From contig NZ_CP186485.1 in NCBI RefSeq assembly GCF_049348705.1, positions 1,922,001-1,986,000 of the forward strand: a stretch of 64,000 nucleotides of DNA, in the 5' to 3' direction. Below are positions 8,579-17,991 of the stretch, in pieces. Source of the stretch: Paracoxiella cheracis (GTDB taxonomy: Bacteria > Pseudomonadota > Gammaproteobacteria > Coxiellales > Coxiellaceae). Below the pieces are notes generated by a model that worked only from the letters and a program-made list of their open reading frames with translations, searched no databases and had not been told where the DNA came from. Position numbers and translations under genes: made by a program. Each line of letters starts with the position of its first letter. Positions within the stretch are counted from its first letter, which is position 1.

Positions 8579-10388
8579 ATGCGAGACGATGTCTTTCAAG
8601 AATTAGAGAGTGCATTAGGCAGACAGTGCACAGAATGCATTCAATTCTATGTTAATCAAATTCCAAGTTATTTATCAGATGTTTCAAGGGACGAACAAGA
8701 ACAGCAACGTCGCGTCGAAAAAATATTATCCTCCCAGTGCCGCGAGGCCATTCGAAAAATTCCTGCTGCGAACCTTGCAGCACTCGCTACTAATATCTCC
8801 GGTACCGAAGCTCTATTATCCTCCCGATGCCCCAAGGCCATAGAAGAAATTCCCGACGCGAATATTGCAACATTCGCTACTAATGACAGAGGTATCAAAT
8901 ATTTATTAGCGTCGCATAACTCCAAGGTCATAAAAAAAATTCCTACTCCGAAACTTACAGCACTCGCTGCAAGTGGGCCAGCCGGTGTCGAATCAATAAT
9001 AGCCTCTCAATGCTCCGATCCCATGGAAAGAGTTCCTAGTGAAATCCTATATCAATATCTGTTTGATCCAAACAAATGCACTAGAATTCGAACCGGGCGC
9101 TTTTGCGGAAGCTACTGCGCAGCTCAAAAATACAGCTAACTATTTAAAAACAACGTGGAATCTAAACCCACAAAAAAAATACGAAGGACTACAAGCTGAG
9201 TTTCACGCCTATAAACAAATTCTAGGATTGATAGACCTATTAGAAAGGGAACATAAGGCCCAAAATCCTGCTACAGCGCCAGCCATTGCACGCCTCATAG
9301 AGTACGGAAAGAATTGTTTAGGAAGCCACGACTTAACCTTCCGAAAAAAATATGAGAGGTTTCATCGTGAGTATCAGGCATTTTCAGATATTCAAAAGCT
9401 CATTCCAAAATTGCAAAAATTACAAGCTAACGCCAACGCTGAAGAAGAACCCATAGCAGCGCCAGCTATTGCGCGACTCATACAAAACGCAAAAGATACT
9501 TTAGCAGGCGATGGTCCAAGCTTTACAGAAAAATACAAAATCCTTAAGGATGAACATGCTGCCATCTTAAGGATCAGGAAATTGATATCTCTCCTAAAGA
9601 CCAAGGAAGGAAACTCATCAGCTATTCAGCAACTTATAAAAGATGCACAAGCGTGTCGCGATGCTCGTGATAGATTATTGCCATCCCTGTCAATAATCGA
9701 CTCGCAATACGCGACAACTTAAATAACCGCGGACGTCCTCCTCACCCCCGCTCCGCGACCTCACGGCTCGACTACGCACGGGCTCTCAACTGACTCGACG
9801 CCTCGTAAAGATTTTTTGCAGTCGCTTACGCTCGGCAAAAAATCCCAGCCTACCCCAGAATACGCCCCTTCGCTTCGCTCTCCATCGCGCGCATCGATAG
9901 ATTGTCTCAATCTCGCATACGATGACCCACTTTTTCAAGAAAAATATCGCGCGTTGAATACTAAATATAAAGCACTTTCAAAAATACAGGAAATAGCCAC
10001 AAGCTTAGCAACCTTTTATCAGGCTGAAGCAAAAAACATTAGCGAAGCCGCTGAAAAAGCCATTAAGAAACTCCAAGATATTGTGAACGAATTTCCTCAA
10101 GATGCGAACTCGAGCCTCGAAGAAACCGCCAAAAAATTAAGCGAAGGTATTCAAAACTACGAAGCAGCGCGAAAAGAGCATTTAAAAGTAAGGAAAATTA
10201 AAGTCTCATATAAATCACGTTGGAGAACCAACCCGGAACGATTAGCTGTGATTGAAGCCATGCTTAAAATGACAGACAAACTCTTTGATGGCACGATGAC
10301 AGTAAATGATTTTCAAAACTCTGTTGCGGACCGGCAGCAAGACGTTCGCGACTCACATGCTAATTCATGCTTTACCTGTAAACCTTCA
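8579..10388 (+). pseudogene. large repeat-rich, effector-like gene, broken by frameshift, repeat element and IS
   Basis: A strong AAGGAGG site precedes ATG 8579. The first frame has a 30-residue helical repeat from about residue 50 (LSSQCREAIRKIP, LSSRCPKAIEEIP, LASHNSKVIKKIP, IASQCSDPMERVP). Near 9070-9090 the reading shifts by one base: the next frame continues with NALEFEPGAFAEATAQL and then about four alpha-helical modules of 45-70 residues (KKYERFHREYQAF, EKYKILKDEHAAI, EKYRALNTKYKAL). Repeat copy 2 interrupts the fourth module, and an IS481-type element cuts the frame at 10389. Removing these would give one protein of roughly 550 residues. No known domain is recognised; tandem helical repeats are common in secreted effectors, which is only suggestive. 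Confidence 0.75.
9651..9899 (+). repeat. dispersed ~250-bp repeat, copy 2, inserted in frame in a gene
   Basis: This copy matches copy 1 (5998-6249) over 9647-9898. Deleting exactly 9651-9899 (249 bases, 83 codons) rejoins LIKDAQ to DCLNLAYDD, which restores the module pattern seen in LIQNAKDTLAGD and LIEYGKNCLGSH. The insertion therefore preserved frame but brought one in-frame TAA at 9720-9722. No clear target duplication is visible because the ends could shift by a few bases. Confidence 0.85.
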
Positions 10389-11647
10389 GACTTGATCTGA
10401 CACTCCTGGTCAGTTAGAGTAAAATTTAATTGACCAACCTTAAACAACCAACACGAGGAGTGTCATTATGACCAGTGTATCCGAAAAGATTATCAAACCC
10501 AAATTAGGTTTACTAGAGCTGTCTAAACAATTGGGAAATGTTTCACAAGCCTGCAAGGTTATGGGTTATTCACGCGACAGTTTTTACCGTTTCAAAACAC
10601 TTTATGAAAATGGTGGCGAAGAAGCACTCCATGATATGAGTAAGAAGAAACCGAATGAAAAAAATAGAGTGCCGCTACATGTAGAAGAAGCGGTAATTGC
10701 TTTGGCTATTGAAAACCCAGCGTTAGGTCAGGCACGTGCGGCCAATGAATTACTGGCGCGAGGCATTATCGTATCGAGCAGCGGAGTTCGTTCGGTGTGG
10801 CTACGTAATGATCTAGAGACTTTTAAGAAGCGACTAAAAGCGCTTGAAGCGAAATCGGCGCAAGACGGTATGTTATTAACGGAAGAACAATGACAAGCAT
10901 TAGAAAAATCAAAACGAGAAAAAGAAGCGCACGGCGAGATTGAAACAGAACACCCAGGTTATTTAGGTTCTCAGGATACGTATTATGTTGGCACGATGAA
11001 GGGCGTTGGCCGTATTTATGAGCAGACTTTTGTCGATACCTATAGCAGAATCGCTTTTGCGAAGTTATACACGGAGAAAACAGCGATGACGGCAGCTCAT
11101 TTATTAAATGAACGTGTATTGCCATGGTTTAATGAGCAAGGTATCCGATTGCTGCGTATGCTCACGGATCGCGGGACGGAATATTGTGGAAAAATTGAGA
11201 ACCACGCCTATCAACTTTATTTAGCAGTTGAAGACATTGACCATTCGAAAACACGCGCACGTTCTCCGCAGACCAATGGTATTTGTGAACGTTTTCATAA
11301 AACGATTAAACAAGAATTTTATGATGTTGCTTTTCGAAAAAAAATATATCGTTCCCTAGAAGAATTACAACAAGACGTTGATGCGTGGATCAAAACATAT
11401 AATGAGGTCAGGCCCCATTCCGGCGAGCGTTGTTATGGAAAAACACCCATGCAAACTTTTCTTGATGCAAAGCATTTGGCACAAGAAAAAGAATTAGATA
11501 AACTATGTAAAACTATTCCAAGCGTGTCGGCAGATGAATTGAATAAGGCGCACAGTAATCACGACACGCAACTGGTAGAGGAGTAATTAGAATCCGATCT
11601 ATCGGACAGAAAATATGTCCGATAAATCTCAACTGTCAGATCAAGTC
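10389..11647 (+). mobile_element. IS481-family insertion sequence with terminal inverted repeats
   Basis: The 14-base end GACTTGATCTGACA at 10389-10402 recurs inverted at 11634-11647, bounding about 1259 bases with one transposase gene. The element lies inside the broken effector-like gene: frames resembling that gene exist on both sides. I see no target-site duplication next to the chosen ends. Confidence 0.8.
10468..11586 (+). pseudogene. IS481-family transposase with an in-frame TGA
   Basis: The reading frame runs 373 codons with a helix-turn-helix N-terminus (QLGNVSQACKVMGYSRDSFYR) and an rve-type DDE integrase core (FVDTYSRIAFAKL, LTDRGTEY, SPQTNGICERFHKT). A TGA at 10891-10893 splits it into 141- and 231-codon parts in the same frame. 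The related remnant at 36.96-37.15 kb has a valine codon at this place (EAQVAALEKKK against EEQ-stop-QALEKSK), which supports a nonsense mutation. A GAGGAG ribosome site precedes the ATG. Confidence 0.85.
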
Positions 11648-11649
11648 GA

Positions 11650-11760
11650 GAGTTCTACACTTTTACCCTATTCGGTACCAAGAGTAGGCTTGCTGAGGCT
11701 ATTGAAAAAGAATATCCATCTCCTGACCTTGAACCTGGAGCGCCAATCCCCGGTCATTAA
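11650..11760 (+). pseudogene. probable 3' end of the interrupted effector-like gene
   Basis: Right after the IS481 right end, an open frame reads EFYTFTLFGTKSRLAEAIEKE and ends PIPGH at a TAA (11758-11760). It has protein-like composition and no start of its own. I read it as the C-terminus of the gene that begins at 8579, cut off by the IS. This is inference from position and composition, because the join cannot be checked without an intact homologue. Confidence 0.5.
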
Positions 11761-11871
11761 CTTACAGCAAAGCGAGCAACCATCACTACCATCTTGTGCA
11801 GCCACACATTACTTGCAAATTATTCTGTCAACTCGAGCAAATTATACGATAATGACTAATTAACTGGTAGA

Positions 11872-13440
11872 ATGCCACACATGAACAAAACACAAGCAAA
11901 ACGACCCAAACCCATCACCCTGATCATCCTCGATGGCTGGGGTGAAAGCGAACAAAAACAACATAATTCCATAGAGATGGCGAAAACACCTAGCTATGAT
12001 TATTTGTTATCGCACTGCCCTCACGCCTCACTAAAAGCCTCCGGTGAAGAGGTTGGTTTGCCTGCCGGGCAAATGGGAAATTCCGAAGTGGGTCACCTGC
12101 ACATCGGCTCGGGACGAAAGGTGCCGCAAGACTTAACGCGCATCGATCAAGCCGTTAAAAGCGGTGAATTTTATAAAAATACTGTTTTGGCAGATGCCAT
12201 TCATCAAGCGAAAAAAGCCAATAAATCCATACACATTATTGGGTTACTGTCACCGGGCGGCGTTCACAGTCACGAATCGCACATCGCTGCCATGATTAAC
12301 ATGGTCAACCAACACGGCGTGAGCAAAAACTATTTCCACGCAATCTTAGACGGTCGCGACACACCCCCAAAATCCGCCGCCGCATCCATCGAACGCATTG
12401 CTGGCGAATATAAAAAATTAGGCCAGGGGAAAATTGCCTCTGTCATCGGGCGTTACTATGCCATGGACCGCGATAAACGTTGGGAACGCACCGAAAAAGC
12501 ATACAACTTATTAACTCAAGGCACTGCCGATTATCATGTCGATACCGCCATCGAAGGATTAAAAATCGCTTATGCACAAGGCGAAACAGATGAATTCGTC
12601 AAGGCCATTAGCGTTCATCACGATGATGAGTCACCGATCACAGTGCAAGATGGCGATGTAATGATTTTCATGAATTTCCGTGCGGATCGCGCACGGCAAT
12701 TAACGCATGCATTCACTGACAAATCATTTGATGGCTTTGATCGCAAAGTCACTCCGAAATTATCAGCATTTGTCACATTAACTCAATACGCCAAAGACAT
12801 TAACGCTGCTGTAGCATTTCCACCGTTACAATTGCACAACACCTTAGGCGAATTTTTATCGTCTCAAGGTTTACGCCAATTGCGCATCGCCGAAACAGAA
12901 AAATACGCACACGTCACGTATTTTCTAAACGGTGGCGTCGAGGCACCATTTGCAGAGGAAGATCGCATTTTAATTCCATCACCCAAAGTCGCCACTTATG
13001 ACTTACAGCCAGAAATGAGCGCCGTCGAAGTAACCGACAAATTAGTGGAAGCGATCGAACATGGCGATTACGACGTTATCATCTGTAATTTTGCAAACCC
13101 TGATATGCTCGGCCATACCGGCAATGAAAGCGCAACGAACCACGCTATTGAAATCATCGATGCTTGTTTAAAACGCATTGTAGATGCGCTAAAAGCGATC
13201 GGCGGTGAAGCGCTAATTACAGCCGATCATGGCAATGCTGAAATGATGTATGACAATAAAACGGGGCAACCCCATACTGCTCATACGAATAATCTGGTAC
13301 CATTGATTTATGTTGGCAGGGAGGCAACGTTTAGCAATCAAATGGGCGCATTGGATGACATCGCCCCCACTCTGCTTTATTTAATGGGTCTTGATAAACC
13401 CAAAGAAATGACCGGTCATAATTTACTGAAGCTGAAATAA
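11872..13440 (+). CDS. gpmI: 2,3-bisphosphoglycerate-independent phosphoglycerate mutase
   Basis: A 522-residue enzyme (519 if translation starts at the second ATG, 11881) that interconverts 3- and 2-phosphoglycerate in glycolysis and gluconeogenesis. The alkaline-phosphatase-like metal sites are visible: LIILDGWG at the N-terminus, the phosphorylated serine in MGNSEVGH (residue 71 of the long form), DGRDTPP, IGRYYAMDRD and the C-terminal ADHGNAE. Neither start has a strong ribosome site. It heads a run gpmI-envC-ctp with gaps of 4 and 10 bases, an order common in gammaproteobacteria. Confidence 0.95.
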   Translation: MPHMNKTQAKRPKPITLIILDGWGESEQKQHNSIEMAKTPSYDYLLSHCPHASLKASGEEVGLPAGQMGNSEVGHLHIGSGRKVPQDLTRIDQAVKSGEFYKNTVLADAIHQAKKANKSIHIIGLLSPGGVHSHESHIAAMINMVNQHGVSKNYFHAILDGRDTPPKSAAASIERIAGEYKKLGQGKIASVIGRYYAMDRDKRWERTEKAYNLLTQGTADYHVDTAIEGLKIAYAQGETDEFVKAISVHHDDESPITVQDGDVMIFMNFRADRARQLTHAFTDKSFDGFDRKVTPKLSAFVTLTQYAKDINAAVAFPPLQLHNTLGEFLSSQGLRQLRIAETEKYAHVTYFLNGGVEAPFAEEDRILIPSPKVATYDLQPEMSAVEVTDKLVEAIEHGDYDVIICNFANPDMLGHTGNESATNHAIEIIDACLKRIVDALKAIGGEALITADHGNAEMMYDNKTGQPHTAHTNNLVPLIYVGREATFSNQMGALDDIAPTLLYLMGLDKPKEMTGHNLLKLK

Positions 13441-13444
13441 ACCC

Positions 13445-14590
13445 GTGCAAAGGATAATGCCTTATAAAAACGTCGCTATATTCCTCGTGGCTATTTTATT
13501 TTTAATACTTAGCCCGGCAATCCTTGCGAATAATCACAATCAACTCAATCAAATTAATCACAAGATTGCGAACATCAAAGCGCTTTTATCAGCCGAACAA
13601 AACAAACGATCACAATACCAATCTGAATTAAAGAAAAATGAAATTGCCTCGGGCAACATATTAGAAAAATTAAAAGCTACTCAACAAGACTTAAAAAAAC
13701 AACAGGCGCTATTAACTCGGTTATCGCACCAATCTAGCGTTTACGAATCAAAACTAACGAGTCAGCAGGCGTGGTTAGCGCAACAAATTCGAATGGCTTA
13801 TATCGTTGGTCGGCAACCTTATTTAAAATTAATCCTCAACCAATCCGATGCAGAAAAAATGAGTCGCATCTTAACTTACTATCGCTACATTAGCCGAGAT
13901 CAAGTTGAAGCCATTCAACAATTGCAAACCACGATAGAGCAAATACAAAATAATCAGCAACAAATCCAATCGGAAACAAGTATATTGAAACAACTGGAAA
14001 ATAATCAGCAAAAAGAACATGACAAGCTGAAACACGCTCGAGAATTGCGGAAAACTTTGATCCAAAAGATTAATAGTCAAATCAACACCAAGAGTCAAAG
14101 ACTCGCTGAATTACTGGCTAATAAACGATTGCTCGAACGCACTATTTCGCAGTTAGAAGAAAAGAAGAGCACTTACGAAGCGATGCATGTGGATTTTGGC
14201 CGACTTAAAGGAAAATTACCCTGGCCAACGAAAGGCAAAGTGTTGCCCTATTTTGGCAATCAAATCTACCAAAGCCAAATACGATGGGCAGCCATTCTGA
14301 TCAGAGCTCCCGAAGACCAACCGGTGCATGCAATTGCATCCGGAAAAGTTGTTTTTGCTAAGTGGTTACCGGGATACGGATTATTATTGATTATCAGCCA
14401 TGGACATGGTTATATGACATTATATGGGCGAAACCATTATTTATACAAAAAACCGGGAGACCTCGTACAAAAAGGAGACCTGATTGCAACGATAGGCAAC
14501 AGCGGCGGCTACGAGAAACCCGCGCTTTATTTTGCCATTCGACACAACGCAATACCCCTCAATCCGGTCAATTGGTGTCGTTCAGGATAA
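13445..14590 (+). CDS. envC: EnvC-like murein hydrolase activator
   Basis: A protein of about 380 residues with an N-terminal signal segment (FLVAILFLILSPAILA), a long coiled coil (about residues 30-245, Gln/Lys/Glu-rich) and a C-terminal LytM/M23-like domain. The domain matches EnvC (KGKVLPYFGNQI, SGKVVFAKWLPGYGLLLII, LYFAIRHNAIPLNPVNW) and lacks the usual set of zinc ligands, as expected for a non-catalytic activator of division amidases in the periplasm. The GTG at 13445 and ATG at 13457 are both possible starts. It lies between gpmI and the Ctp protease. Confidence 0.88.
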   Translation: MQRIMPYKNVAIFLVAILFLILSPAILANNHNQLNQINHKIANIKALLSAEQNKRSQYQSELKKNEIASGNILEKLKATQQDLKKQQALLTRLSHQSSVYESKLTSQQAWLAQQIRMAYIVGRQPYLKLILNQSDAEKMSRILTYYRYISRDQVEAIQQLQTTIEQIQNNQQQIQSETSILKQLENNQQKEHDKLKHARELRKTLIQKINSQINTKSQRLAELLANKRLLERTISQLEEKKSTYEAMHVDFGRLKGKLPWPTKGKVLPYFGNQIYQSQIRWAAILIRAPEDQPVHAIASGKVVFAKWLPGYGLLLIISHGHGYMTLYGRNHYLYKKPGDLVQKGDLIATIGNSGGYEKPALYFAIRHNAIPLNPVNWCRSG

Positions 14591-14600
14591 GGAGACATAA

Positions 14601-15965
14601 ATGACATTTCGTAAGGTTTTAACCATCATTCTTTTAGTGACCTCATTAATAAGCGCACCACTAATAAGCTCGGCTGCAGAAGAAAGTGCTCCGCGACTCC
14701 CACAGCGAGGCATGAACCTCAATCGCCAAAACCAGCAACTACCGCGTGAAGACATTCAACGTTTTGTCACGGCTATAGCGCTTATTCATCGTTATTACAT
14801 TAAAAAAGTTAATAACAGCAAATTATTTGATAATGCCATCAGCGGTATGGTCGACAGTCTTGATCCTCACTCCACGTATCTTGATGCAAATGAATTAAAA
14901 GAATTGAAAACAACCGTTTCAGGTCAGTTTGTCGGTGTCGGCATTGAATTAACGGTAACGAAAGCAGGACTTTTAAAAGTAATCAGTCCGTTGGATGGCT
15001 CTCCTGCAAAAAAAGCAGGCATCAAAGCCAACGACATTATCATCAAAATCGATAAAAAATTAGTCCGAAACATGAGCCTAACCGATGCCGTTAAAAACAT
15101 TAAAGGCAAAAAAGGCACGCAAGTAACCTTAACAGTCGTACGAAAAAATGTGAGCAAACCTTTAGTATTTAAGTTAACCCGCCAAACTATTAGCCTGGTT
15201 AGCGTTAAAAGCAAAACATTGGAAAACGGTTACGGTTATGTTCGCATTACTTTCTTCCAAGGTCCGCTTGAAAAACAATTGCGCGCTGCCATCGAAAAAT
15301 TGAAACAACAATCGGGCGGCAAATTAAAAGGTTTTGTACTAGACCTACGAAATAATCCAGGTGGTTTATTGGATGTCAGCGCAGAGGTTGCCGATACCTT
15401 TTTAAATTCCGACAAAATAAACAAATACCGAGATTATATCGTTTATACGAAAGGTCGAATCCCAGGCTCTGATATGCATATCAAAATGACGCCGGGGGAC
15501 ATGATCCCCAATACCCCAATGATTGTGCTTATTAATGGTGGCTCAGCGTCGGCTTCCGAGATCGTTGCCGGTGCACTGCAAGATTACAAACGCGCCATCA
15601 TCATGGGCACGCGCAGCTTTGGCAAGGGTTCGGTACAAACCGTTTTACCATTAGGTAAAGACAGCGCGATCAAACTCACCACCGCATTGTATTACACCCC
15701 AGCCGGTCGTGAAATCCAGGCAAAAGGGATTGTGCCCGATGTGACAGTGCCTGAACTGATGGTAAGAAGCACAGAAAATGGCTTCATCGCTATTGATGAA
15801 TCCGATTTCCAAAATCATTTGGCTAACGACGATGATACCAAAAACAAAGCCGCTGTAACGAAACTCAAGACGGCCATGAAATCAGAGTTGCAACTTGCCA
15901 AAGAAGACTATCAGCTCTATGAAGCCTTGATGATGTTGAAGGGTTTGAATGCAGTCGGTCGTTAA
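14601..15965 (+). CDS. S41-family C-terminal processing peptidase
   Basis: A 454-residue periplasmic protease. A signal peptide ends near SSAAEE, a PDZ domain occupies about residues 100-185 (FVGVGIELTV, IKANDIIIKID), and the S41 core follows. The catalytic serine is in the GGSASASEI cluster (residues 315-319) and the general-base lysine is Lys342 in SFGKGSVQ. These peptidases trim exported proteins and wall hydrolases, in some species controlling endopeptidase levels. An AAGGAGA site precedes the ATG. Its position directly after envC suggests a shared role in septal wall remodelling. Confidence 0.93.
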   Translation: MTFRKVLTIILLVTSLISAPLISSAAEESAPRLPQRGMNLNRQNQQLPREDIQRFVTAIALIHRYYIKKVNNSKLFDNAISGMVDSLDPHSTYLDANELKELKTTVSGQFVGVGIELTVTKAGLLKVISPLDGSPAKKAGIKANDIIIKIDKKLVRNMSLTDAVKNIKGKKGTQVTLTVVRKNVSKPLVFKLTRQTISLVSVKSKTLENGYGYVRITFFQGPLEKQLRAAIEKLKQQSGGKLKGFVLDLRNNPGGLLDVSAEVADTFLNSDKINKYRDYIVYTKGRIPGSDMHIKMTPGDMIPNTPMIVLINGGSASASEIVAGALQDYKRAIIMGTRSFGKGSVQTVLPLGKDSAIKLTTALYYTPAGREIQAKGIVPDVTVPELMVRSTENGFIAIDESDFQNHLANDDDTKNKAAVTKLKTAMKSELQLAKEDYQLYEALMMLKGLNAVGR

Positions 15966-16008
15966 GTGACTTGTAACTGCATGTCCTGAGTGCGGAGCTC
16001 CATCACAT

Positions 16009-16091
16009 GTCATCCCGAACACAGTGAGGGATCTCGTAACCATAGCAGAGAGTGCTGCACATTTGAGATTTCTCACGTTGCTCGAAATGAC
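16009..16091. repeat. imperfect palindromic (REP-like) element
   Basis: The half TCATCCCGAACACAGTGAGG (from 16010) returns inverted in the segment that ends CTCGAAATGA (to 16090), giving a long imperfect hairpin between two convergent genes (ctp and the MscS channel). It may act as a transcription barrier or be a dispersed palindrome; only one copy was noticed in this window. Confidence 0.6.
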
Positions 16092-16154
16092 GATCAGTAA
16101 CCCCCATCACAACTAACGCTCCGAAATACAGTTGGGTGTGTCGTTACAGTCATT

Positions 16155-17987
16155 TTATGTCGTTGGCATATTTTTAATATGCACATCTCGCTGTGGGAAG
16201 GCGATCGTGATGGCATTTTGTTTGAATGCCTGATTAATCGCAAAATTAAGCTCACTTTCAATAATGAATTTTTTGTTCACATCTTTAATGACAACCCAAA
16301 GTTCGAAATTCAAGCTGCTATCACCAAACGATTTAAACAAAATAATCGGCTCATGCGGGGAATCTTGCACAACATCAGAATGGTTTAAGGCAACTTCCGT
16401 CAATAATTTTTTAACTAATTCCACATCGCTGCCATAAGCAACACCGACCTTACAACTCAACCGCCAGTAAGGATCGCGAAACATATAATTAACAACTTGC
16501 TTCGTCACCAATTCTGAATTCGGCACAATAACGTCTTCTCGTTGTAACGTATTAATTTGCGTCGCACGAATGCGTATTTTCCTCACAAATCCTTCTGTTC
16601 CCTCTACCGCAATCCGATCACCCACTTTAATCGGTTTTTCAAGCAAAAGAATAATGCCCGACACAAAATTATTAACAATCCTCTGCAAACCCAAACCAAT
16701 ACCCACCGAAAGCGCACCCGCGATAATCGCCAAACCGGTGAAATCAACACCCGCCACTAACAAACCAACGATAAGAGCTATTGCAAAAACGATATAATTA
16801 ATGATAGAAGCAACCGCTACTTGAGTATCTTTCTCGTCTTGAAACTGATGCTTGCGAGTAACGTGCGCAGCAATCAATCGCCCCACCATGCTGATAACAG
16901 AAAAAATCGCCAAACCAACTATAATACGAGAAACACTAATTTTAAGGCGCGCCCAATCAAACCCCTCAAAAACGAATTTTTCAAAGTGTTGCAGAGTGGT
17001 CCGAGAAACACCCCATGCTTTTAACAGTAAAAACAGAAATACGCAAAGAAAGAAAATATAAAAAGCGAGCTTCAGTATAGAAAATTCATAGATATTTTTA
17101 TGGGGTTTTACGCCTAAATAATATTTAATTTTTCTCGAAACTTGCGATTGATTATTGTTGATAATGTCCACCATGCGAGCGACCACCCGCATGGCTATCC
17201 ACAGCAGTACACTCAACAAAAAACTCGCAAAAAGACCTGAAACTATGTATAGAGCGAGATGATGATAGCCCACCCACTCCAAAAATAATGTCGTTATTAA
17301 CAAAACGATCAACAGTGATTTTGCAACATAACAAATGCCACGACTCACTATCAACCTCACAAACAACCACAGCAGCGAGATAACAGACAAACTCAACAAC
17401 GTCATATAGACGGTACGAATGATTTCAACTGGATTTGTTGGTAGCTTTTGGTCTCTAAATAAAATAACAGCGAGATAACCGATTAGCGCAAGCACAACGA
17501 ATACGACGAATCGCAGCATAAACGCTCTATGCATACACGTTTTTACACGCAAAAAGCTGATCGCCGGAGCGGGGGGCGCGACAAACAAGCTAAACAATGC
17601 AATAAGCAAAGTTGCAACAAACAATGAATAGCTTATCAGCTCTAAAAAGGGATCGACTTTTATGGCACTGTAGATGGCTAGAAAATACAAACTTGCCGTA
17701 CCAAACACTAGTAACGGAATCGCATAACGTCTAGCAGTCTGAATGAGAGAAAAAATAAATTTATCAGGCGCTCGATCCTTTCGCAGCCATTTATTGCAAA
17801 ATATTATAAACAGACTGCCAACAATGATGGCTAAGATAAGGAATCCCATTAACACCAAACCATCGACTAAATCGATTTTACCCACACCACTTAACAAGTG
17901 CATTTTAGCTGTGTTGATCGCTGAAAAAGACCAGTGATTTCCTCTTTCAAAAGCCTTCCAGATTGGTGCACTCCGTGTCATCAGCAT
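16155..17987 (-). CDS. MscS-family mechanosensitive channel, large form
   Basis: A 610-residue inner-membrane protein with about nine or ten membrane segments ahead of the MscS core. The pore helix and beta domain are recognisable in the last 220 residues: GALSVGIGLGLQRIVNNFVS, LLEKPIKVGDRI, GFVRKIRIRATQI and the VPNSELV box. Such channels open on membrane tension and release solutes during osmotic downshock. The long extra membrane region sets it apart from short MscS, and the exact subclass is uncertain. It lies four bases downstream of the zntB-like gene, probably in one transcript. Confidence 0.88.
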   Translation of the reverse strand: MLMTRSAPIWKAFERGNHWSFSAINTAKMHLLSGVGKIDLVDGLVLMGFLILAIIVGSLFIIFCNKWLRKDRAPDKFIFSLIQTARRYAIPLLVFGTASLYFLAIYSAIKVDPFLELISYSLFVATLLIALFSLFVAPPAPAISFLRVKTCMHRAFMLRFVVFVVLALIGYLAVILFRDQKLPTNPVEIIRTVYMTLLSLSVISLLWLFVRLIVSRGICYVAKSLLIVLLITTLFLEWVGYHHLALYIVSGLFASFLLSVLLWIAMRVVARMVDIINNNQSQVSRKIKYYLGVKPHKNIYEFSILKLAFYIFFLCVFLFLLLKAWGVSRTTLQHFEKFVFEGFDWARLKISVSRIIVGLAIFSVISMVGRLIAAHVTRKHQFQDEKDTQVAVASIINYIVFAIALIVGLLVAGVDFTGLAIIAGALSVGIGLGLQRIVNNFVSGIILLLEKPIKVGDRIAVEGTEGFVRKIRIRATQINTLQREDVIVPNSELVTKQVVNYMFRDPYWRLSCKVGVAYGSDVELVKKLLTEVALNHSDVVQDSPHEPIILFKSFGDSSLNFELWVVIKDVNKKFIIESELNFAINQAFKQNAITIAFPQRDVHIKNMPTT

Positions 17988-17991
17988 GTTA

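Noticed and set aside
9816..9898. Apparent start of a 194-residue gene inside repeat copy 2
   Set aside because: Its first 28 residues are repeat-derived; the rest is the continuation of the broken effector-like gene.
11615..11863. 82-residue open frame after the IS481 element
   Set aside because: It begins inside the IS end, and another frame (11650-11760) reads more like protein; composition is poor.
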